From NCBI GenBank assembly GCA_038025085.1, contig CM076152.1, positions 21,908,001 to 21,972,000 on the forward strand: a DNA stretch of 64,000 nt, given 5' to 3'. The notes under the pieces are model-generated. The model saw only the letters and a list, made by a program, of their open reading frames with translations. It ran no database searches and was not told the origin of the DNA. Positions 45,834 to 57,969 of this stretch are shown here, in pieces (the first letter of the stretch is position 1; each line of letters opens with the position of its first letter). The translations under genes and the position numbers were made by a program. Source of the DNA: Tetragonia tetragonoides (Eukaryota; Streptophyta; Magnoliopsida; Caryophyllales; Aizoaceae).

Positions 45834-48800
45834 CTAAGGAGTGATCATATCCTGGAGAAGCCTACTCATTTCCCCATTTCCCTATCACAAACATAAATTG
45901 GTAAGAATTCACACAATCAATGTCATTATTTATTTGTATTAATGATCAATCAGGAGTTACCATTTGCATATGGCCAAGAGGTGTCAGTAGACCAGCTGCA
46001 CCACCTTCAGCATTGACATATGATTGGCCATAAGATGGATCAATCGGGTGGGGAACGTATTGAAACTGTTTAAAATTAAAAAACATTATATATTTTTCAT
46101 TTTAGGACATTTATCAACCCTCTATCACAAATAATCAATTTCTTTCATTTTACCTGAACAAATGAATTATTGTTGGCCTGGTACAAGAGTGGAGGGGTAG
46201 ACGGTCAACATTGTGTCCGGGGGTCAGTCCTCCATTTACACCTAGAGTGGACCATGGAGGGGTATTGGGTGCATCTAAATTCATACCATCATCATTTTCT
46301 CCCCTGCGTTGACGAGTTCTTCGTCGAACTACTGGGACTCGTTCTTCATTTTCAATTGAATTTCTTCCTTTACCTCTACTTATCCCTCTCCCTCGGCCTC
46401 TAGCTGTACTTCTACCTCGCCCTCTACCTCTGCCCCTCCCTGGCCCTGCACCTTCTGCATCAGTATCTATATCCCCAGTTCTGTTGTTCTTTCTCCTCAT
46501 ACACTCGCAGAAAGTCATTCTCCTACCATGAGGCCTTCCCCTTGATATCACCAACAACGAATCTAAATACCTAGCAAATCCATCTTCACACCCTTCACCT
46601 AGCTCCTCAGTACCTCCTTCTACATCTTCAACTACTTTGGTATTCTGCACCCAATTCCCATCATCAAATAATTCTCCCACATTTTTCAACACCCCTTCAA
46701 AATATGCACACTTATCTTCACTGTCAACTGCACTATCAGCAAGCCCAAAAAATAATCCCTCCAATCGACGCTGCCTTTCCCTCTCCTCTGTCCATTTACC
46801 ACCAACTCCTATCAACTTCACCTTGCTATGGGGCCTCTCCACATCCCTCCTCCAGCGACGGGATATGTACATATCTGGCAAATCAACCACACGCCTCTTC
46901 TGTAAAACTTTCATGGCATGTCTACATAAAAGGCCTTTCCAAACCCACATATTGCATATGCATTTTACTTTCCCATCAGAAGAATCATAACTAACATTGA
47001 ATGCACGTGATGTGGTTGTTCCATCGCCTTTCCCCTTGACATCAACAACTTAGTAAGAAGTTACAAAACCATTGCTGCCAATCTCTTCTATATCACAGTA
47101 AAACATCAACTCCATCTCATCTTGCACTTTTTTGAATATCTCTCATAAGTGTACACTTTCTGAAATTTCAATTCCATGGCAAATGCAAATCTGGTTGGAA
47201 TATCCCCATGCATATTAACAGCATCAGCACATTCTTCAGCTTCTATCTTATCACCTAAGGCATTCTCAAAATATTCCAAAAATGTCTTCAAACCTGTTTT
47301 CTTGTGCACATATCCTTTCAAATACGCATGCATCGACTCACTCCTCTGACTAGAGGACATACCTGCCCAAAATTGATCATTCACAACCACGGGAGCCCAT
47401 TTACACCTACAATTATACAAGCTAAGCATCCAATCCCACCTATGTCCTGTCCTCTGCAAATTATATTCCTTAACCATTTGCACCCACTTCACCTCAAATT
47501 CAGAAATAGATTGTGAGTCATAAACAACATCATAAAAGGTGTTCAACAGCGCATCATATCGCCTATACCCTTTAAACTTGTCAGGAAACTTAACCAAAAT
47601 GTGCCACAAACAAAAACGATGCCTACTTCTAGGAAATACTTCTTCAATTGCTCCTCGAATACTATTGCATTGGTCTGTAATAATAGCTCCTGGTTGTACA
47701 TCATCCATGGCCTTCAACCAAACGTTAAACAACCAAACAAACGTTGCTGTGTCTTCCTTACAAATGAGTGCACAACCAAGGAGTATTGATTGATCGTGCT
47801 GGTTCACTCCAACAAAGGGTGCAAAAGGCATCTTGTACTTGTTTACCAAGTATGTTGTGTCAAATGTGATCACATCGTTGAACTCCTTATATGCCCCTCG
47901 ACTCCTTGGATCAATCCAAAATACATTTCTCATTCACCCTTTCTCATCACTTTCAATTTCATAAATGAATCCATGGTTGAACTTCTGCATTTTCTGGAAT
48001 AATTGAAACAAACCATTTGCATCTCCTGCTTTCAACCTCTTTCGTCTAATCTTATCTAAGTGATTGTGTGCATCCCTAGCTGTACAAGGCATGTGTTGCG
48101 GACCTCCAAGTTGTGTTGCGGTAGACCTCACACATTGACATATTGGAACTCCAGATTCCTCAAGATATTCCAACCTCCGCGCAACCGACTGAACACTTCT
48201 AAAAGCTTTCAACAACCTTGATTTTGTGGGGCACAAATCGTGATTGTGATCCAACTTAACACTAAGTACTTTCCAACGGCTTGTTTCTTGCAAACTAATA
48301 CCTACCCTAACACCGCAACCACTCCTAGATGTTGCTCTACGCCTCTCACAAAGACCCTTCTTCGCTAGCCTCTTTCCAGCTCTATGACAAGCAAACAATA
48401 CATATTTCAGTTCTCCATGCTTGTCTTTGTTGCTACTAAACTTAACAAAGGCAAACCCACAACTTTTCCCATATTTCTGCAATACTTCTACGCTCTCCTC
48501 AACACTACCAAATGTCTCTCCCTCAACAGGTGCAATCACAGGTACCTCACCTTCTTCTTCAACCACAGATACCAAAGCACTTCCATCCTCAATCCAGGGT
48601 ACCTCAGCATCATCATTACCCGAACAACGTAAACAATTTGCTTCTACTTCAGTATCACTATCACTACTACTGTTCTCACTACTACTATCACCACCATCTC
48701 CATCTATATCGTTTTCAGAATTTACTAAATCAAATTCACTCTCATCCACCACATTTTCACCCACCAAAATCTCCCATGGATATGGCTCTGAATCATCCAT
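45834..48800 (-). pseudogene. FAR1-type Mutator-like transposase
   Basis: Would cut and join the element ends. Start MDDSEPYPWEILVGENVV (48,800), acidic N-terminus; FAR1-type DNA-binding region GKSCGFAFVKFSS...CHRAGKR...HNHDLCPTKSRLL; MULE core with FDTTYLVNKYKMPFAPFVGV (D1), AIITDQCNSIRGAI (D2), HRFCLWHI, and the Glu region SQRSESMHAYLKGYV; then the SWIM zinc finger CICNMWVWKGLLCRHA, a basic tail (GRGRGRGRSTARGRG) and two small 3' exons ending at TAG 45,834-45,836 (MSRLLQDMITP). Lesions: TGA at 47,934-47,936 (expected Arg codon), a frameshift near 47,145 and a TAA at 47,050-47,052. About 890 codons, normal for the family. Confidence 0.9.
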
Positions 48801-49725
48801 CTTAAACAACAAAAATATAACACTTTGTAAACACAATGCATTTATCAATAAATATAAGTTACGATATCTTTCCGCATTTTTCAATAATTTCACATCAGCA
48901 AAGATAATTTACTAATTTTAACTTTCCAAATTTATAGTTAATTTACAGACAAAAGAGTTTAATTTCATACATCAACTAATAGGTGGTCACACAATCATTC
49001 TTTATCTACAGAGATTTCGTTCATCTCCTTTCCAAATATTGCTGGCATCGTCGACTCAATTCGTCATTCATGGTTTCTAATTTATGGTTTGTCAATTTGG
49101 TATTTTAGGGTTCCTCAATTAGGGGTTTTAGGGTTCCTCATTTTGGGTTTTAGGGTTCTTCAATTTGGGGTTCTTTTTTGCCTACTAATTTGGGGATTCT
49201 TTCACCAAATTCATACTCCACAAACCATTCTTTCATATCGCCGTTAAAACTCCACACAATCGACAATCGCCAGCAGCATATACTCCATCTCGCCGTTCTC
49301 TTTCACCATTTCAATCTCATTTTTTCTTCCATAATTTTCGTTCTAACTATACCATTTCTCTATCATCACCACTAAATAACCATTTCCTTTTACGCAATTA
49401 TGCTAACTCAGGAGATAATTATATCTGAAAACTCTAGATTTTTTAAGGGTAGAATTTTGGGACAAAATGTTTGAAGCTCCTTCACCATGAATCAACCAAG
49501 GCAACTGTCATTTTTCGGCTTTTATATCTCTGCACAGTTATCCACATTACTGTCACTATCACACTTTTTTTAATATTATAGTACCTCACGTGACACTGGA
49601 CCCACACATTTTTTTGTAGTAATGCTATATGCTTTTTTGTAGTAACACTTTACTGCCACATCATCATCCACATAAGCGCAAAAGACGTTTATGCGCGTCT
49701 TCTTTCAGTACACAAATCATTAGGC
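48801..49725. other. 5' flank of the transposase and right end of the MULE
   Basis: Non-coding. Contains TTAGGGTTCCTCAATT-type repeats (49,100-49,190), CACGTG (49,587) and motif cluster J. TTCAATTTGGGGTT near 49,158 repeats CTCAATTTGGGGTT near 31,116 in the same orientation. Confidence 0.5.
49615..49646 (+). promoter_or_regulatory. Motif cluster J (two motifs at the right end)
   Basis: TGTAGTAAT 49,615 and TGTAGTAAC 49,638 (step 23), 79 bp inside the proposed right end. Confidence 0.7.
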
Positions 49726-49871
49726 TATTGGGAAAGGTAAAAAAATTACAAGCTCACCATTTTTGTCAAACATGCTCACCTCGCGTGAAGTTTACCTCAT
49801 TGGACACAGCACATTACGGTAAGATCTAACACATCTATTATTACAATATACAGCAGGTTGACATTCCTAAA

Positions 49872-52800
49872 CTATGCACCTAAAGCATCGTCCTTTTTCA
49901 TTGGCGATTCCACAGAAGTAGCAACGCCCATGCCAGTATGAAAAACCTTGACATGGCATAAACTTCCTCCGGCTTCATCAGCAAACATGATCTTCTTCCT
50001 TTCCTTCTGGACTGTTTTTTCAGGAGAAGAAGCTTCCCCTTCAGCTACACTCTGTTGATTAAGGTAAATCAGTTAGTAAAGACCTAGGAAGATTTCTTCT
50101 CCGACGACAACCTAAATCAAGTTACACCACCCTGCTTTTAATATATACTTACCATGATTTTACAGAAACGATTGCAGTCTCTTGTCATCGTGGTAAGCCA
50201 CTTTCTAGTCGTTTCCTCAGCCTTGGTAGCATTCTCCACAGCTACTCTGATCTGAAAAGAGAATATATGATGGATATTATGGTTCTGAAGAAAGATAATA
50301 CCAAAAAAAAAAAAGTAAAGATATCCGCATAATCTGTTCATGCCTTCAGACAAGAAATTCTGATTGCTTATATGCATGAACAATAAGCATGAAGTCTGGA
50401 TGAAATCACCAGCAGTCTTTAAATTTGTAAGCAACCACCAATCTTAATTTTTAGTGTAATGCATAACTAATCAAAACAGGCAAGTTTATATTACCATTAT
50501 GAGAAAGCATTAAAAACAAGGCACGAAATAGGCTGCAGAACCTATGGAGGACATAATAGAGGACAGCCTGTAAGTGCAGACTAAGAGGAAGAAATGTAAT
50601 TGAAATGCCTCAGTTTCCTTTAGTGTTGACTTGTGTTACTACTTTTCCCCTGGTATTTAGTCTAGCAAATCTGAAAAGTGAAAGGTATACAGCCACGAAA
50701 GTCCCCGATCATCCTACAGGGGCTTTGACTAAAATTCAGCAGAAATATTAGGTAACATTCGCCCACATTAAAATATTGAATTACTCACTAAATTGATGTG
50801 GTACAAGGGTCAAGTGACCAGATTTTACACATATAAACTGAACAGAAAATTTTAAGCAAGCCAGTAAGTCTGGTCATCCAGCATAGATTCCAGTGCAATT
50901 ATGGAGGAAGTAGGGTAAAACCATAACAGAAAGTGACACCTATATTCTTTAAGTACCTTATCCGTGTTGCATCTTGATTTTGCACCTGCCCTGGACTCAG
51001 AGAGCACATCTACAACTATTTCTTTCATTGAATGCAACTCTGTCACAAGCCTCATGGCTAAGCGTTCAATGTCATGCATCTGCCGCTGTGAAAATTCAAT
51101 GGCATTTTGCGAGCAACTGTAATCAGAACTGCAACCACTGGCAGCACGTTGCAAGAAGTGAGAAGCATTAGGACCTTTGACAATGCCTCTAGAATGAAGA
51201 CCTTTTCTCTGATTTCTTCCCTTCCTTGTTTGCCTTGGGTTGGTTGTCATCTCAACTGCATTTAAAGCTTCAGTTTTTTTTGCAGTAAAAATAATTCGAT
51301 CTCTCTTGATATCTGACCAGGACGATGAAGATCTTTGCTTGTAATCTTTGTCAAAGACCAGCTTCTCCCTACACGCTGCTAAGGAAATAGTGCTCTAGAG
51401 TCGCATCAAATACCATATGCCATTAAATTTAATTTCTACAAAACAGTCCCAGAAAGACCAGATAAAAGTAAAAACCCATTAATGTTCGCAAATTCAAAAT
51501 TTCCAAGCATCGCTGAATCCCATAACATATTAGACTTCAAGTTGTTGTTATTATTATTATTATTTTCTAAGAACATCATACTGACAGTACATGACAAGAG
51601 ACACAGCATAGTAACTTCAGATCCTACCAAGCCTTGCAACTTTGCACATTTATTTTCTTTTTTTCATTTGTGAGTAGTCATACCCAGGTAACAAAAAATG
51701 GCTTGGTGAACCATGCTAGAAAACCAACAAAAATAAACTTTCCTGAAACTTAATTCAGTTCCATTCAAGATGCTAACAAATAATATAGCCTGTGGGGGGT
51801 ATTTATAACATAATAAAGGACTTAAAGAACAATAAATAATCCAATTAAATAAAATAACTACAATACTACCTGTGTAATAATAATGAAGCTCATATAGTAA
51901 GATATTCGAGTCTAATAAGATTCCCCGAAAAAGATAAACGGAAACCAATACAATGTGATCGTAAACAAGTTAAAACATTTAGATCGATTTCATAAATTTT
52001 GAATTTTGAAAATGATCCTCGCAATTTCGTCATCCTCCCCATCTTAGAGAAAACTTCACAAGTTTAAAAGTCAATAAGAATAAGTGGCTCAATAATGGGA
52101 GTCTTGGGAAGCTAGTTTTAGGCTCGACCACATATACAGTCCAGACATTGAGGCCTTGGACTGAGATGGTTGAAAGAAACAACTAAACAAGAATGGAAGA
52201 TGAAGGCTGGGCTGCAGGACTAATTAACTCACCGGAATGTATATCCTCAAAACTATGATTCCCAAACATAATGGAGACTTCTAGATGTTCAATTATTTGT
52301 TCCTTCATCCCTCTTAGAAATTGAGACTTTTCCTAGAAATCTCTGTATAAGACTGGTGTCTAGAACTGTCCAGCAGTTGGATGCTGAACGATGAAGAATT
52401 TGTGAGACTTCCCATCACCCTAGACATAAATAAAGCAATAACCATACTAGTTTCTAGACCTTTTGTCTTTTGTATCCCCCTATGGCCCTATATAAAGGCT
52501 GTTGGACAAGATGCTGCTATCAAAAATTCAGAATTTCAATAACAAAAATATAGATCAATTAGGATCACATTTCCTCTCTACTTCTCCCTATACCGAACCT
52601 TCTTAACACCAACAATCCCATCTAATTCATGCAGAACAAATTATGATATATTCTTGTTCCATATTTTCAACATGAATTATAGCCCTTGTTGGTCATGTGA
52701 AGGATGATGGGGAGCTTGTTTTGAAACTAAAGATTATAATCCACAAATTGTGGACCAATTATTTCATAGGTAAACAAAAGCCCTCAGTGCTTCTCCAAAA

Positions 52801-55800
52801 GATAGATGAAAAATTAAAGTGCAGAGCTCATGTAACATTCATTAAGATGTGCTGGAAAGGAAAACAAGTTCTCCTGCAAGGTGTTTTTTGTGATACTTTG
52901 ATGATGCTTTGGTGGTGGTAGGGGCGATGGGATGTGGTTAGGTTGAGGACTTGAGGTACAAATTGCTCTGACAGCAATGACTCCATAATCGTTGTTGAAG
53001 GTGATTACAGAGAAAAATCAGACCAAAGAGAGGCACTCTAATACCTCCTCTAGCTAAGACTATTAGAGGTACCTACAGCCTAAATATTGATTTGTAGAAC
53101 AACAAACAATCCCATGTAAGAGAATAGCTAAAGATACTTCTTTCCTAAGAAGAAATAAAAAGGTTAAAAACTTGAAATCGAAACAATGCACATTTTAGGA
53201 AAAATAAATTATTTCCATTAATCTTGTATTTCCAGATTGAAGTTTTTGGCTGTCACAACACTTAAGTGATGGGCTTTTCTAGAGTTTAGCAGGTTCAAGA
53301 CCTCTAATGCTGGCCAGTGAGATTGTAAGCTTCGCAACTCACATTCATTACCAGAACTTATTGAGATTTGCCAGTAACAAGTGGCAGCAACATCAACTTG
53401 AAGCTCAGAATGATAGATCAACAAATCAAACCAGCAAGCTAATTGCATTAAATAAGCTCTAACCAAATCTGCACACTTAATCGCAGCATGCTCATGATCA
53501 ACATATATCTTAGGGAATCAGCTATTTAATTTGGTGGAAAGGTTATCTAAAGGCCTAAGACTCCACTGAACCATAGTTACATCCCTTAGTGCCAACTTAC
53601 AGCCATCTTGAGTCAGATGTCTAATCTAATATTTTGAAGTGAGTTTGTGTCCCAGGCTGGTTTTGACTATTAAAAGTTGACCAAAGAAGCCTAAAATAAA
53701 TGGGAAAGAGCTAGAGGCCTAAGGCAGAAGTTTGGACAGCACAGCAGCTTATGAAAGTTCAGAACTTCAGATATTTGCTAGTTAAACAATTTGCCTTCAT
53801 TATGTGTGGCTTTCAGTCTGAACCATGCTACAGTTGGACGGACACAAGGAGTCAAGTCATACACGACTCAGATGAAGCTTATCCTAAAGTATCCTGCACA
53901 GGACAGAATTAATTGGGCGTCTCTGAGTATTAAGGTGGCCTAATGATGACCATAGTGCTAAGTTTTAGCTCTCAAGCTAAAATGAGCATGATTAATGCTT
54001 AGAAGATGTAGCAGTAGCTAAATGACCAAAGGCCAGCAAGGTGACTTAGTAAGGCATGTCTTAACATCATTTGATAATGTTTTTTTGGGCAAAGATTAAG
54101 CTTGGAAACCAACGGAGATTTTCTTAAAGACAAACTAATCCCTTGTTACTTCATACCTATTTAATTGATTGCTTGATGAATTAGGACTAGGCGTAATTCT
54201 ACCTGGTTATAGTTAGAGGCGGCATAACAAGTTGTATGCTGATTTTTTCCACTAACGACACTGCAGCAGCTCTCAGCAGTACAAACAAATTAGGAAAGAC
54301 CAAGCTTGTGGATGAGAACGCAGCATCTAGCAGGAGGCTTCCCTGTGGCCAGTTGACATCTCATGTCATGTCTACTGGTTGGATATTTTTCATGTTTTCT
54401 CTTATTATTTTCAGATTTTGTATTTTATATTATTTAGCATAGGAGAAATATTAACTATGGGCTCCGATTCAGCTTATATCACAATAGCTATGATGATTAA
54501 CGGAATTTCTTCTAACCCTGAGTGGGTAGCTCAGTTGGTAAGTACGACCTTCAAGATTTCTTCCAGAGGTCCCAGGTACGAGCCTCCTCAGGGCCACTGG
54601 AAGTTTTCCTCGTCATTAACTTCAGGGTCCATGGGATTAGCATTATCTAAAAGAATAAATAAAAGAATTTCTATTGCAGTTGAACACTGGTAAAGTTCTC
54701 ACCAAAACGGTAGAAAATTCTAGCACCTCTACGAGCATAGGGTTAGTAGTTTGAGTGAGTTACAAGTCGACTGCGATTATTCCCATACTTCCTACAGGGT
54801 TAAGTTTTCTTTAGAATCATCTAAAGAAGCTTGACAGTCCTTGGTTAGGATAAGGTAATTAAGCATGTATGTATTTTACTCTTCCTGTTTTCTATTTTTC
54901 CCTAACACTTCTTCATATGCATGCTGATCAACGTGTTCCTCATTTTGAAAGTCTTGGATCTGAGTCTAAGTGTCTAACTAAACCTGCATCTAGTTACTCC
55001 CAAAGGATCATTTGACTGCTTCACTGCCTATAGCTTACGCCTTACTGTTGTTTTTTTAAAATATATTTTTTTGGTAGGTAGGTAGGACCCTTTTCTCTGA
55101 GTTGTCCTATAGCTTACGCCTTACTGTTGTTTTTTTAAAATATATTTTTTTGGTAGGTAGGTAGGACCCTTTTCTCTGAGTTGTCCTACCTCAGGGCCCA
55201 ACCCATCATTTGACTGCTTCACTGCCTATAGCTTACGCCTTACTGTTGTTTTTTTAAAATATATTTTTTTGGTAGGTAGGTAGGACCCTTTTCTCTGAGT
55301 TGTCCTACCTCAGGGCCCAACCCATCACTTTAACAGGAAGGGGGGAGGGGTGAGGGGGAAAGGGGTTGCGAATCCTGACTCACAAATGTCTCTAGTTATG
55401 TTTGAACTTGGGTGGGGAGGGAACCCTACCCAAGCCCATACCACTAGGCTATTTCTTTGTTAGCTTTTAGCTTGCTGATTTGGCCTAAGTTGAGGATCCT
55501 CATTTGGACACTTCAGTCTCCTTCACGACCTTGTAACTTCCTAGAGGATATAAGACCTTACAACCCACGCTTACATCACAAGCATAGGATCAGCAACTTT
55601 TAGACCAGTGAAATGCAGAACCATAATTTGCTCTTCATGAAAGAAGAAAAATGAAAATAATGTGCTATATGATTTTATACTGTTGCTTAATGGTAGCTTT
55701 ATCAACTTACATTTAGTCTCTGTATCATGTTGCAAGTCACTAGAACTCATAGCCCTCCTTAGCTTTTCCTGAGAATTTGGAGAAATAACCTGGGGAGAAG

Positions 55801-57610
55801 AAAAAAGAAACGTGTTAGATGAATACTGATATAAAGATTCTTGGTTTGGAGGCTTGGAGAAGTAGGGGTCACATACCTTTCTGGTTGAGAATAGTCTTTC
55901 AGGAGAATGTGGCATTTTCTTGTCTTCAGAGCCTTCATTTTCTAATGATTCAGTCACTTCAATGATAGCATCGTATGACTGATTATTAGGGGAACAAGAT
56001 AAAGGGGCAACAGTACTGTGGAGTGTTAATACCTGTTCTTCAACCGTAGAGGTAAAAGTATCCTTGTGTGCCACATCATTAGCTGAAGGCAAACATTCAA
56101 GGGATTTAACAGTTGAACTGCAGTCCCAGACAGTTTTTATCATTTCTGATTGTAAATTCTTATTTTTGAAAGTAAAACCACTTGCTTTTCCATCATCTGT
56201 AAATTCAACATTTGCACAATTAGCAGGACCAGAACTTGGAACTTCTACCTCCATAGGTTCATATGTGCAAAGTGGAATCCATAATGCACCAGAGTTGTCA
56301 CATTCCAAAACAACTGTTTCTGGATCCTCACCACACATCACTAGGTCAGTCATGTCTTCAACTGTTCTCAGTTCAGACGTAGGTAAAAGAAGAGGCTGGT
56401 CACTCATAACTGCTGCATTTTCTAGCTTCATAACGTCATCAATTCTAGAATCTTCAGAAATAAGTGGACCCTGAAGTTGAAAATACTCTACATGTCCATG
56501 TGAAACTCGACTGGGACTACAACTTTCAGTTTCTAACCATTCATGTGAAACTTGATTGACCCTACAACTTTGACTTTCTAGATGTTCATATGAGACTTGA
56601 TTGAGACTACAACTTTGGGTTTCTAGTGTGGTCTTGAAATCTCTACCTGAACTACAGAGATGAACAGCTCCCTGGATGGCCATGATGGGGGTTAGGCTCC
56701 TAGGATCATCACTAAGGATGCAGCTTATGGCTAGTGGTTGCGAGTAATCCGCTGCAGCTGCCTCAATTTTACTAAGACAAATTTGATTTCCTAGATGTTC
56801 ATGTGAAGCTTGACTGAGACTGCAACTTTGACTTTCAAGATGTTCATATGACACTTGATCGAGACTACAACTTTGGGCTTCTAATCTTGTTTGGATGTAT
56901 CTATCTGTATAACACAGATTAACAGCTCCCTGGATGGCCATGATGGGCGTTATGTTCTCTGGATCATCATTAAGGATGCAGCTTATGGCTTGTGGTTGTG
57001 AGTAATCAGCTACAGCTTCCTCAATTTTGATCCTCACAGTTTCAGAACTTTTCTCAATCGTTTCATGAAAAACTAGATCACTGGGAACGTCCTTTGATAT
57101 ACGACCTAAACCAAAAGTTTCGGAAGAGACTGACGCACATTTAGTGATGCCATTCCTCTTAGTTTTTCTTTTCTTTGATAGCTTGCGCTTCCAACTACGA
57201 AGAGTTTCCTTCAACTCAAGCTCATCTTCAAGTTGTATGTCATTAGCTTCACGCTTCACAACTGTGATATTATCAGCTGTTGAAGTTTTTCTTTTCTTAG
57301 ATTTGCAGGTCTTCTGTAATTGCTTCAACGTTATCTCACCAAAGTCTTGCTCACTCTCTTCCTCTGTAGACTCGATCTTAACCTCAGGCTTTACTTTAAC
57401 ACAATCATAAGGAATAGCCAACGACCTATCAACTTTAGGAGGTTTCTTTGCAAGGGAATTATGACAACTGGAATCACTGGAAGCATAGATTTCTACAACA
57501 TTCTTGAATTTTAGCACTTTCTTTTCTCGAGAAATATTTGGAACTTTGATTACTTCATTACCTCTAATTACTGAGATAAAGTGCAAGTGACTACACCCTC
57601 TTAGCTCCAT
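49872..57610 (-). CDS. Host gene: probable nuclear protein of unknown function, 836 aa
   Basis: Five coding exons: 55,877-57,610; 55,711-55,789; 50,957-51,375; 50,153-50,251; 49,872-50,051. All borders are GT-AG and the sum is 2,511 nt, exactly 837 codons, with no stop. The N-terminus MELRGCSHLHFISVIRG resembles a conserved plant start I cannot name. Basic stretches KKRKTSTA and WKRKLSKKRKTKRNG look like nuclear localisation signals. Exon 1 has an internal 86-codon duplication (TPIMAIQGAV twice) and repeats of QSCSLNQVSYEHLES. Exon 3 is helical (ERLAMRLVTELHSMKEIVVD). The C-terminus has KKIMFADEAGGSLCHVKVF, whose KIMF fits an RVxF-type PP1-docking motif. An intron separates the 5' UTR (57,637 acceptor; 58,659 donor). 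The gene looks functional. Confidence 0.85.
54518..54665 (+). mobile_element. tRNA-derived SINE-like copy
   Basis: Starts CTGAGTGGGTAGCTCAGTTG with an RNA polymerase III A box (GGTAGCTCAGTTGG, 54,525-54,538) and a B box (GGTACGAGCC, 54,575-54,584), then TTCAGGGTCCATGGGATTAG and an A-rich tail near 54,650. It lies in the host gene intron, opposite to transcription. It lacks tRNA secondary structure. Confidence 0.65.
55013..55330. repeat. Nested tandem duplication, 119/79 bp
   Basis: CCTATAGCTTACGCCTTACT recurs at 55,027, 55,106 and 55,225; the 79-bp step lacks the 40 bp ending CTCAGGGCCCAACCCATCA. Each unit holds GGTAGGTAGGTAGGACCC. Near-identical copies suggest recent duplication. Confidence 0.92.
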
Positions 57611-57969
57611 TGGGTGAAGATTGTAACACTATCACACCTGACATTACATAAAAGGCAAAAGGATAAATAAGACGTTTATAATACTTATCCCATGGCGAAA
57701 AAAGTTACCCCAATAGAAAAATATTAAGTGCGGAGAATAATGCTTTATATCTCATCCAAAATGACAACAGAAAGACTCCACTTTAGCAAATTTACCATTG
57801 CAAAATGTAGATTGAAACTCAGCAGCATGTTGTTCTACTACCTTATGGCGGCATAAATCTAACCATTATTGACAGTTTATGATAATGATGTTCGAATATC
57901 AAACAGCCATTCTGAAACAGATGCTCAACCAGTTGCATACAGGAACTTAACAGAAACTAGAAAAGCATA

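Larger units (their letters stand above)
30318..49725. mobile_element. Giant Mutator-like element (about 19.4 kb) with many genes
   Basis: Boundaries are a proposal. Left end GGGATGATAAATGTCCTAAA, right end (reverse complement) GCCTAATGATTTGTGTACTG; ATGATAAATGTCCTAAAAGA and ATGATTTGTGTACTGAAAGA match at 15 of 20 positions. Flanks TATTGGGGA (30,309-30,317) and TATTGGGAA (49,726-49,734) give a 9-bp duplication with one mismatch. Both ends carry a pair of TGTAGTAAC-type motifs about 80 bp inside and a CACGTG (30,439; 49,587). Contents: Ulp1-type peptidase, two tiny ORFs, two small unknown genes, XRCC3-like copy, satellite, GRF-like gene, two B3 genes, FAR1-type transposase. MULEs with Ulp1-like peptidase genes (Kaonashi and VANDAL types) are known. 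Alternative: several independent insertions side by side. Confidence 0.55.
51376..55710 (-). other. 4.3-kb intron of the host gene
   Basis: No exon recognised. Contents: a (TTA)n-like run near 51,540-51,565, a SINE-like copy (54,518), the 119/79-bp duplications (55,013-55,330) and a GGGGGAGGGG patch at 55,340. The rest is AT-rich sequence without signal. Confidence 0.6.

Noticed and set aside
46170..46990. Several + strand frames of 77-117 aa
   Set aside because: Shadows of the transposase C-terminal exon.
48384..48915. Ser/Thr-rich frames on the + strand
   Set aside because: Antisense shadows of the transposase N-terminus.
50636..50650. GTTACTACT as a further TGTAGTAAC site
   Set aside because: One mismatch, single, and outside the proposed MULE; serves as background.
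54518..54600. tRNA gene
   Set aside because: A and B boxes are present but no cloverleaf stems pair; the downstream sequence is SINE-like.
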